11,595 nt of DNA from Candidatus Geothermarchaeota archaeon (GTDB taxonomy: Archaea > Thermoproteota > Nitrososphaeria > Geothermarchaeales > JDFR-13), in contig WAMZ01000026.1 in NCBI GenBank assembly GCA_015522055.1, forward strand, positions 1-11,595, read 5' to 3'. Below are positions 6,630-11,595 of this stretch, piece by piece. Within the stretch, counting starts at the first letter, position 1. Every line of letters starts with the position of its first letter. The notes under the pieces were generated by a model that was given only the letters and a program-made list of their open reading frames with translations, was not told where the DNA came from and searched no databases. Position numbers and translations under genes: made by a program.

Positions 6630-7697
6630 CTACTCCCATCCATATTTCCTCCTAATCCTCTTAGTGGCCTCAACCATGTTTCTAAGTTTAGCCTCACCGA
6701 TTTCCCTTGTACGTGTCCTTAGACCGCAGTCTGGATTTATAAATAGTCTCCTTTCATCGACATATTTTAATGCATACTCGATTCTATCCATTATCAGCTC
6801 TACGGGCTCAATTGCGTCGGTATGGACATCTACTACACCTAAGCCTATCTCTCCATTATAGCCATATTCCATCAATTCTCTTAGGAATTGGTAGCCGATT
6901 CTCTTATCATCACTTACTCCCCTCTCCCATGTATCTCTATTCGCAAACTCCAAGGCGAATTGTACAGCCTTAATACTATCTATATATGGGAGCAGGATTC
7001 TGTAATCACTGTAGCATATATGGGTTGTAATCGTTGCATTGATGCCCTCAACGGACTTATTGAATGCCTCGACAAATATATCCATCTCATCTGGGTGGGT
7101 GGTGGCGGCGGGCTCATCTATCTGGATCCTAAATACCCCCACCTTCTCTATCTCACGCAATATAGGGTTTAAAACATTTTTGGATAATGCAAATAACAAC
7201 TCTTCCTTAGCCTTCCTTCTAGCCCTCCTAGGGTCCCTCTCTTCCTTATACCACTTCCCCATATAGTACTCGTTGAAACTCCAGTCTGCCAAGGTATATG
7301 GACCCGTCACTGGAAGCTTTACAGGTTTCCTAGCATTCTCCCTAACGAATAGATATTCATGTAGATGATAATTCTTAATGAGTTTTGGTTCGGATACTAC
7401 ACGCCCCTTGATAAAGTATCTGTTGTCGAATACCCTCACCTGACCCACGAATTCAATCCCATCAATATATTTGACTGGATGGTAATACATCTCCCATCTA
7501 TGCATCTCCCCATCCCAGACTATATCCAGACCAGCCTCCTCCATCAGCCTAATAGTCTCTATACTAGCCTTTCTAATCTTTTGAGTCAGTTCACTTTCTA
7601 CGTCTTCTCCCCTAAGCCATTTCCTATATACCTCTATTAGATATTTAGGTTTCCTGAAGCTCCCAATCTCCTGGGTCGGGAGTATTGGTAGGCTCAT
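6630..7697 (-). CDS. metE: Methionine synthase, MetE-type zinc catalytic unit
   Basis: This 355-residue protein corresponds to the C-terminal catalytic half of cobalamin-independent methionine synthase, which moves a methyl group to homocysteine. All four zinc ligands are visible: H226 and C228 (THICYSDY), E250 (FALEFANRD) and C324 (NPDCGLRTR). It also has the opening PTQEIGSFR, the WDGE motif (61-64), LPVTGPYT (128-135) and the substrate-binding IDEPA (193-197). It is about half the length of bacterial MetE (roughly 750 residues) because the N-terminal half is a separate gene, as in other archaea. Its ATG overlaps the stop of the upstream partner (ATGA), so the two are co-translated. The methyl donor of archaeal split MetE enzymes is not certain: a methylated pterin is likely given the MetF-like gene next door, but methylcorrinoid donors are known for other core methionine synthases. 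Confidence 0.93.
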   Translation of the reverse strand: MSLPILPTQEIGSFRKPKYLIEVYRKWLRGEDVESELTQKIRKASIETIRLMEEAGLDIVWDGEMHRWEMYYHPVKYIDGIEFVGQVRVFDNRYFIKGRVVSEPKLIKNYHLHEYLFVRENARKPVKLPVTGPYTLADWSFNEYYMGKWYKEERDPRRARRKAKEELLFALSKNVLNPILREIEKVGVFRIQIDEPAATTHPDEMDIFVEAFNKSVEGINATITTHICYSDYRILLPYIDSIKAVQFALEFANRDTWERGVSDDKRIGYQFLRELMEYGYNGEIGLGVVDVHTDAIEPVELIMDRIEYALKYVDERRLFINPDCGLRTRTREIGEAKLRNMVEATKRIRRKYGWE

Positions 7698-8623
7698 TGT
7701 CCCAACCTCCTATATATTTCACCCAATAACCTAACCTTCTTTACAGCATAGTCGAATGTTAGGAAGTCTAGGTCGGTATTTGGTGTCAAGGCTATGGTGT
7801 CCACACTATTATTATCCTTGAATATGTTGATTGATTTAATTAGATGAGTTGGGTCCTCGATCAAAGTATTCTGTGAATCTAGGACGCCAAGCACAACCAC
7901 ATTCTTATCCAAATTATTTATGCTGGTTATATCTGTATATGATGTATCGAGGGAGAAGCTGGATATGGGTAGATTCGTCAGGTTATCAATCTTGTTCTTC
8001 ACATCCCCGAAGTATAGATGAATTCTAATATCGATTCCATATTCATCGAATGCTCTATATAGTTCTTGGACTAGCCCCCAGTCTATATCATTATAGTATG
8101 CTAGGCATGGCTCATGGAAAGTAATAACTTTATATCCTGCATCTGCCATGTCTAATGCAGATCCAATTAATATATTATTTATGCTGGCCTTTGCATCATC
8201 CAAATTCTTGTACATGGACAGTCTTAGGAATGTATATGGTCCTGGTAGACTCGCTACCCAATCCCTATCCCTAGGCATCAAGTCCTTATGTAGATAATTA
8301 AGTATGAATCCATCTGGGTACCTGACCCTACCCCTAATCACTGGTTTCTTATAGAATGTATTATTCTCGAAGTATCTAGTTATCGGGCCGATATCGATTT
8401 CCTCTAAATCAGTAAATGGTCTGAAAATATCATGCCAATCTATATATGGGTCATGTATATGGCTGAGGCCGGCCTCCAGCTGGACTCTGATAACTTCCTC
8501 CTGGGACTCTCTCAAAGTTTCAAGGAATTCATCCTCCCCCAATTCACCCCTCTCATATAGTTTCCATTTATATGCAAGGTTGTCGTTTCTAGGGAATATG
8601 CCAACAATATATGCTTGATACAT
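7694..8623 (-). CDS. MetE-like partner protein lacking the zinc site
   Basis: This 309-residue protein is a paralogue of the catalytic unit: it has YIVGIFPRN at the start, SLPGPYTF (125-132), FHEPCLAY (169-176) and the same overall length and spacing. At the zinc site only H202 is kept. The other ligand positions are Y204 instead of Cys (IHLYFGDV), D226 instead of Glu (SFSLDTSY) and T283 instead of Cys (LTPNTDLDF). It therefore should not bind the catalytic zinc and is best seen as the stand-alone counterpart of the MetE N-terminal half, which also arose by duplication and lost its metal. I infer it helps bind the methyl donor or stabilises its partner. I chose ATG 8623 over a TTG at 8644: it has GGTGGGG seven bases upstream, and that site lies inside the longer frame. 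The stop overlaps the next gene by four bases. Confidence 0.85.
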   Translation of the reverse strand: MYQAYIVGIFPRNDNLAYKWKLYERGELGEDEFLETLRESQEEVIRVQLEAGLSHIHDPYIDWHDIFRPFTDLEEIDIGPITRYFENNTFYKKPVIRGRVRYPDGFILNYLHKDLMPRDRDWVASLPGPYTFLRLSMYKNLDDAKASINNILIGSALDMADAGYKVITFHEPCLAYYNDIDWGLVQELYRAFDEYGIDIRIHLYFGDVKNKIDNLTNLPISSFSLDTSYTDITSINNLDKNVVVLGVLDSQNTLIEDPTHLIKSINIFKDNNSVDTIALTPNTDLDFLTFDYAVKKVRLLGEIYRRLGQ

Positions 8624-8630
8624 ATTATTA

Positions 8631-8637
8631 CCCCACC
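8631..8637 (-). promoter_or_regulatory. Shine-Dalgarno GGTGGGG that decides the 8623 start
   Basis: On the minus strand GGTGGGG ends seven bases before ATG 8623. If translation began at the TTG at 8644, this site would be inside the coding region and the TTG itself would have no ribosome site, so the ATG is preferred. Confidence 0.65.
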
Positions 8638-8674
8638 TTATCAATAAGAAGGATATACATATGATTAATCTTGG

Positions 8675-8686
8675 TGTATAAATTAT
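8675..8686 (-). promoter_or_regulatory. TATA box of the methionine synthase operon
   Basis: On the minus strand this reads ATAATTTATACA. It should start transcription near 8655, giving a leader of about 30 bases with the GGTGGGG site. It lies in the roughly 180-base divergent region shared with the MetF-like gene, so the two units could be controlled together. Confidence 0.45.
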
Positions 8687-8752
8687 GAACTAATATTCAT
8701 ATACCGACTCCATACAATAATTGATTTTTCAAAAACGACATGTAGAATCATT

Positions 8753-8783
8753 ATTTTTTAATCATTTAGATATAGATTAAATG
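8753..8783 (+). promoter_or_regulatory. Candidate promoter of the MetF-like gene
   Basis: Two A/T boxes are present: ATTTTTTAATCA at 8753-8764 and GATTAAATG at 8775-8783. The second lies about 28 bases before ATG 8807 and would give a leaderless message from that ATG. No strong Shine-Dalgarno precedes either possible start, which fits leaderless translation. Confidence 0.35.
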
Positions 8784-8806
8784 TAGAGTTTGGGTTGCTG
8801 ATTGAG

Positions 8807-9682
8807 ATGAATGAGTTCAAAGATCTACTGAACAGGCGTAGTGTACCATTGACACTTGAGGCTCCACTAATCAGAAATAGGCAGAGTTTAGGTAATTTCA
8901 TTGATGTATTCAGGGAATATAGTCTTGATAGATGGATAATAGGGATAAATACCCTAAACAATCCACTAGGAAATCTGTCGTCAGACCCCATTATACTAGG
9001 ACATATATTGCAGTCAAGGCTACATATAGAGGCAATTCCACATATATCCGCTGGGCTCGAGAATTTATATACTTTGGGTAGATGGCTTCTCGGCGCCGCA
9101 CTACTAGATATAAACAACCTACTTCTTCTAACTGGAGACTTGAGGATGGAAGGGGGTCTAAATCTGAGGACGGCTATGGGTATAGTTAAGGGTTTCTCAG
9201 ATGGTGAGCTAGTTATCGGGGGAAAGAAGTTTAGGGTACCAAGGAAGAGGTTCTTTGTCGGTGGGGCATTACTCCCAGATAGAAGGAATGAGGTTGAGAG
9301 GGCTATCGATAAAGTTTCCCTAGGGATAAAATTTTTCCAGACCCAGGTCGTCTTCGATACGGAAAATGTTATAAGAGTTTTAAAGGAGATCGACGCTATC
9401 TATAGGGGGGAGGATAGGCTCCATATCCTCATAAGCCTGATACCGATGCTGAGCGAGAGGATTGTAAATATACTCGGGAGCGGGGCTTTGAAGATAGATA
9501 TTAGGCATTTGGCCGACTTAAGTAATTCAGAGTATATCTCCCATGTCGAGACTATTGCCAAGAATCTATTGGAGTTTGGTGGAGAGCTTTCAAGCATTAA
9601 ACTAGGCTTCCATTTCATCCCGATTTTTTGGAGGAGCGAGATAGCGGCTAATATAGTTGAAATTATCGAGAGGATAGGTTAA
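8807..9682 (+). CDS. Divergent MetF-like methylenetetrahydropterin reductase
   Basis: This 291-residue protein is close to bacterial MetF in length (about 296) and keeps its landmarks in order. E18 (PLTLEAPL) matches the catalytic Glu of FEFFPP. AIPHISA (76-82) matches the conserved IPH region. LLTGD with D111 matches the flavin-site ALRGD. The FFVGGALLPD segment (149-158) takes the place of GNPEGHPE, and IKFFQTQVVFD (164-174) matches ADFFITQLFFD. MetF reduces the methylene-pterin carrier to methyl-pterin using flavin and gives the methyl group for methionine. Overall similarity to bacterial MetF looks low, and the natural carrier (folate or an archaeal pterin) is unknown. It diverges from the methionine synthase pair, which supports the assignment. 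The start could also be TTG 8795, four codons upstream; I prefer the ATG, which lacks a Shine-Dalgarno but fits leaderless initiation. Confidence 0.82.
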   Translation: MNEFKDLLNRRSVPLTLEAPLIRNRQSLGNFIDVFREYSLDRWIIGINTLNNPLGNLSSDPIILGHILQSRLHIEAIPHISAGLENLYTLGRWLLGAALLDINNLLLLTGDLRMEGGLNLRTAMGIVKGFSDGELVIGGKKFRVPRKRFFVGGALLPDRRNEVERAIDKVSLGIKFFQTQVVFDTENVIRVLKEIDAIYRGEDRLHILISLIPMLSERIVNILGSGALKIDIRHLADLSNSEYISHVETIAKNLLEFGGELSSIKLGFHFIPIFWRSEIAANIVEIIERIG

Positions 9683-9749
9683 GTATAGCTAATATAGGTT
9701 GGCTAATGATATGCATATACTAATAGATATAACGTATAACAATGTCATA

Positions 9750-9760
9750 ATTTAATTAAA
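9750..9760 (+). promoter_or_regulatory. TATA box of the iron permease gene
   Basis: ATTTAATTAAA lies 40-50 bases before the ATG at 9800. The expected transcription start near 9782 would leave a leader of under 20 bases that includes GAGGGTG at 9784-9790, a good ribosome site nine bases from the start. Confidence 0.45.
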
Positions 9761-9799
9761 AAGTCTGTCTATCTATAGTGCGCGAGGGTGTATCGATAA

Positions 9800-10621
9800 A
9801 TGTATGCTCAGATACTGATATCATTGAGGGAGGCCTTCGAGGCGGCCCTACTTATAGCGATAGTCCTCTTATATCTGAGGAGGATGGGGCTCGATGAATA
9901 TTCAAAATATCTATTGGCTGGTGGAATTATTGGCATAATAGCCAGTGGTGTGGCTGGTGTAATAGCATATAACACTTATTTACTTGTGGAGGAGAAGGAG
10001 TTGGCAGAGGCTGTTGGAGCGTTCATAGCGGTACCTGTCCTCACAAGTGTTATCTATTGGATGGCGATGAAGGGGAGGAACATCAAAGCCGAGATAGAGA
10101 GGGAGGTAGAGAGACGCATAAATCTTAGAGGTGCCTTAGGCATATTCTCACTGGGGATTGTATTTGTCTTCAGAGAAGGGTTGGAGACCGTTATATTCCT
10201 ACTACCACTAATCTTCATCCAGCCCTATGCCTCCTTCATAGGCGTATGGGTGGGTATCGCAATAGCCCTATTCATATCCTATATGATTTTTATAATGGGT
10301 CTAAGACTAGATCTTAGGAAATTCTTCTACTTCACAAGCATACTAATCGTATTCGTCGCTAGTGGCATCCTAGGATATGGCATACATGAGTTGGTCGAGT
10401 ATGGTGAGGATAAGGGCTGGGCGCTCGAGCCATGGTCAAACATAGTTTATAATCTAAACCTGCCCGAGGATAGCATATTTCATGAAAAGGGTCTTATCGG
10501 AGGTATACTCGCGGTCCTGTTTGGCTATGCATCCAAGATGGAGCTTATCAGGCTCTTGTTCCAATTCGGTTACTTAGTATTAGGCATATCACTCGTTATG
10601 TATGCATACAGAAGACGATAG
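9800..10621 (+). CDS. FTR1-family iron permease
   Basis: This 273-residue membrane protein carries the two REXXE iron-translocation motifs of the FTR1 family: REAFE (10-14) in the first helix and REGLE (125-129) in the fourth. The hydrophobic segments suggest seven membrane helices (roughly 4-26, 38-57, 70-90, 113-139, 147-167, 176-194 and 251-269), with a charged loop at 91-110 (KAEIEREVERR). GIHELVEYG (194-202) is a further family signature. The protein should import iron across the cell membrane. Fungal FTR1 works with a multicopper oxidase, and bacterial EfeU with EfeO and EfeB; no such partner is in view, so the iron-oxidation step, if any, is not shown. There is no periplasmic extension as in some bacterial fusions. 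The gene appears to be transcribed alone, and its end converges with the next gene. Confidence 0.93.
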   Translation: MYAQILISLREAFEAALLIAIVLLYLRRMGLDEYSKYLLAGGIIGIIASGVAGVIAYNTYLLVEEKELAEAVGAFIAVPVLTSVIYWMAMKGRNIKAEIEREVERRINLRGALGIFSLGIVFVFREGLETVIFLLPLIFIQPYASFIGVWVGIAIALFISYMIFIMGLRLDLRKFFYFTSILIVFVASGILGYGIHELVEYGEDKGWALEPWSNIVYNLNLPEDSIFHEKGLIGGILAVLFGYASKMELIRLLFQFGYLVLGISLVMYAYRRR

Positions 10622-10631
10622 CTATATGGAG

Positions 10632-10889
10632 TCATCTAAATTTATTTAATCTTTTTATTATTCTGCGGAAGAGTCTACCATCATAGGTTAGGATGATCTC
10701 GTGGGGCTCTGCAATATTATCTTCTATTGCCTCAGGGAAAAGCTCTGAAAGTGAGTTATAGAGTTTAATCGCGTCCTCCAAATCCAATATCTTCATAAGC
10801 AGCGCATAGTCATAGGGATCTAATACAACGTCACTCCTATTCTTTATTGCGTTCTCAATTATCTTAATCAACTCTTCAATATTGCTCAT
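10632..10889 (-). CDS. Small acidic helical protein of unknown function
   Basis: This is an 85-residue frame reading toward the iron permease, with only 10 bases between the two stop codons. I do not recognise the family. The composition looks like a real soluble protein: predicted helices at 3-17 (IEELIKIIENAIKNR), 26-46 (YDYALLMKILDLEDAIKLYNS) and a basic C-terminal helix (LFRRIIKRLNKFR). It has no cysteine, metal motif, signal peptide or membrane helix. There is no clear Shine-Dalgarno before the ATG, so it may be leaderless. The pairing with the permease is only positional, and a role in iron regulation cannot be claimed. Confidence 0.65.
   Translation of the reverse strand: MSNIEELIKIIENAIKNRSDVVLDPYDYALLMKILDLEDAIKLYNSLSELFPEAIEDNIAEPHEIILTYDGRLFRRIIKRLNKFR
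10652..10656 (+). terminator. Possible T-tract terminator after the iron permease
   Basis: A CTTTTTATTATT stretch starts 30 bases after the permease stop codon. If used, it lies inside the 3' end of the convergent small gene, so the two transcripts would overlap slightly. Confidence 0.3.
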
Positions 10890-11097
10890 GGTAAATCAAA
10901 TAGTTAAGCTGACATAATAATAGATTATGATTAATGGGGGAATACACGCATCGATTTACAGTATGAAAATATGGTTGTTGTATAGGGCAATTAACAACTT
11001 TGCTTAATCGATATATATTATTAACATTGTAAAGAAAATGTGCCGATTCTTTTAACAAATGATTAATATTTGATGGTTTTTGTTTAATGAATAAATG

Positions 11098-11107
11098 TAT
11101 ATAAATA
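11098..11107 (+). promoter_or_regulatory. TATA box of the solute-binding protein gene
   Basis: TATATAAATA lies about 55 bases before the TTG start and would give a leader of roughly 30 bases. A second box, TTTATATTTA at 11121-11130, is closer and would put transcription start at about the ribosome site, so the first is preferred. Confidence 0.4.
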
Positions 11108-11146
11108 GTTAATACTACTCTTTATATTTATTTAGACATCGAATTT

Positions 11147-11152
11147 GGGGTG
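11147..11152 (+). promoter_or_regulatory. Shine-Dalgarno GGGGTG that supports a TTG start
   Basis: GGGGTG ends six bases before TTG 11159. The only nearby alternative, GTG 11150, overlaps this ribosome site and has none of its own, so the TTG is the better start. Confidence 0.6.
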
Positions 11153-11158
11153 GGTACA

Positions 11159-11595
11159 TTGGCTGACCGTAGGATAGTCGGTCTGGCTATCGTCGTCGTT
11201 ATAGTCATAGTTGTAGCGCTTCTGTATACACAGTTCTTCCAGCCTCCGCCTGAAGAGGGGGTGGGCCCCGCCCCTGCAGCTGGACCCACCTTCGCCGGGC
11301 AGATAATAATACTTAGGGATAATTCTCCGAAGTCTTTGGATCCCACTAAGACGACCTGGACTAATGACTATGGTATTATAGCCAATATATATAGTACGTT
11401 GGTTGGATATGAGAAGGGTACTAGGAATCTCGTTCCCGACTTGGCTGAGTCCTGGGAAGTATCGCCAGATGGGTTGGAGTATACATTTTATTTGAGGCGT
11501 GGTGTCAAGTGGCATAAGGGTTGGGGAGAATTTACTGCTGAGGATGTAAAGTTCACCTTCGATAGGATATTGAATCCAAATATAAGCGTGATATA
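11159..11595 (+). CDS. ABC transporter family 5 solute-binding protein, 3' partial
   Basis: The first 145 residues are present and the gene runs off the window. After a basic start (MADRR) comes one hydrophobic helix (6-23), then a Pro/Gly/Ala-rich linker (about 28-44) without a lipobox cysteine, so the protein is probably anchored by an uncleaved helix or a non-lipoprotein signal. The mature part has the hallmarks of the oligopeptide/dipeptide-binding family (SBP_bac_5): SPKSLDPTKTTW (56-67), IYSTLVGYEKGT (77-88), LVPDLAESWEVSPDGLEYTF (91-110), LRRGVKWHKG (112-121) and FTAEDVKFTFDRIL (125-138). It would capture peptides or other oligomers outside the cell and deliver them to permease and ATPase subunits, whose genes are expected downstream. 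The substrate is unknown. The linker and local G/C content are higher than in the flanking DNA. Confidence 0.9.
   Translation, partial: MADRRIVGLAIVVVIVIVVALLYTQFFQPPPEEGVGPAPAAGPTFAGQIIILRDNSPKSLDPTKTTWTNDYGIIANIYSTLVGYEKGTRNLVPDLAESWEVSPDGLEYTFYLRRGVKWHKGWGEFTAEDVKFTFDRILNPNISVI

Larger units (their letters stand above)
10890..11158. other. A/T-rich intergenic region, no gene seen
   Basis: This 269-base interval separates the small unknown gene from the solute-binding protein gene. It holds no convincing coding frame or tRNA. A weak six-base inverted repeat (GTTGTT at 10974-10979, AACAAC at 10993-10998) is the only structure noticed besides the promoter elements near its right end. Confidence 0.5.

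Noticed and set aside
8624..8644. TTG 8644 as the start of the MetE-like partner
   Set aside because: It would place the strong GGTGGGG ribosome site inside the coding region and add seven residues before the family's usual N-terminus.
10974..10998. Inverted repeat GTTGTT/AACAAC in the intergenic region
   Set aside because: It is only six base pairs with a 13-base loop in A/T-rich DNA, so it is likely chance.
10876..11058. Minus-strand frame of 60 codons upstream of the small unknown gene
   Set aside because: It overlaps the start of the 85-residue gene in another frame, has an unusual Cys/Tyr/Asn-rich composition, no ribosome site, and lies in A/T-rich intergenic DNA with promoter elements.
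11132..11515. Minus-strand frame of 127 codons opposite the solute-binding protein
   Set aside because: The plus strand here encodes an unmistakable family 5 solute-binding protein; the antisense frame is low-complexity (Tyr/Asp/Arg repeats) and a shadow of it.

Overview
The window looks like a contig from a Thermoproteota-type (crenarchaeal) archaeon, probably a thermophile. The evidence is A/T-rich TATA-like boxes upstream of genes, GGTG-type Shine-Dalgarno sites that support TTG starts in places, heavy use of AGG and ATA codons, a methionine synthase split into two genes, and several surface proteins held by a C-terminal membrane helix with a short basic tail. I cannot place it below phylum. 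The first 27 bases are not biological: they are the Illumina Nextera transposase adaptor, so true sequence starts at base 28. This points to a metagenomic or isolate draft assembly with an untrimmed contig end.

Bases 28-4331 encode cell-surface proteins. They are a 5'-truncated membrane-anchored calcineurin-like phosphoesterase, a signal-peptide protein with a Rossmann/GATase1-like domain but no cysteine, and a secreted zinc-dependent S1/P1 nuclease or phospholipase C family protein. A small unknown gene lies on the other strand between the last two. All three large proteins end in one membrane helix and a basic tail. Two of them are phosphoesterase folds, so outer-surface breakdown of phosphoesters is a reasonable guess.

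Bases 4459-6512 hold a soluble sulfite-oxidase-fold molybdoenzyme (YuiH-like), a D-2-hydroxyacid dehydrogenase with a TTG start, and on the minus strand a NifX-type small protein.

Bases 6630-9682 form a methionine module. A two-gene minus-strand operon with an ATGA overlap encodes a MetE-like protein that has lost the zinc site, followed by the intact zinc-bearing MetE catalytic unit. Diverging from it is a full-length but divergent MetF-like methylenetetrahydropterin reductase, which could supply methyl groups for homocysteine methylation.

Bases 9800-11595 hold an FTR1-family iron permease, a small unknown gene convergent with it, and the start of a family 5 (oligopeptide-type) ABC transporter solute-binding protein that runs off the end. 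No tRNA, rRNA, CRISPR array, insertion sequence or prophage gene was seen, and no gene-free stretch exceeds 300 bases. The window is mostly recognisable metabolism. The best leads are the methionine module and the set of C-terminally anchored surface proteins.
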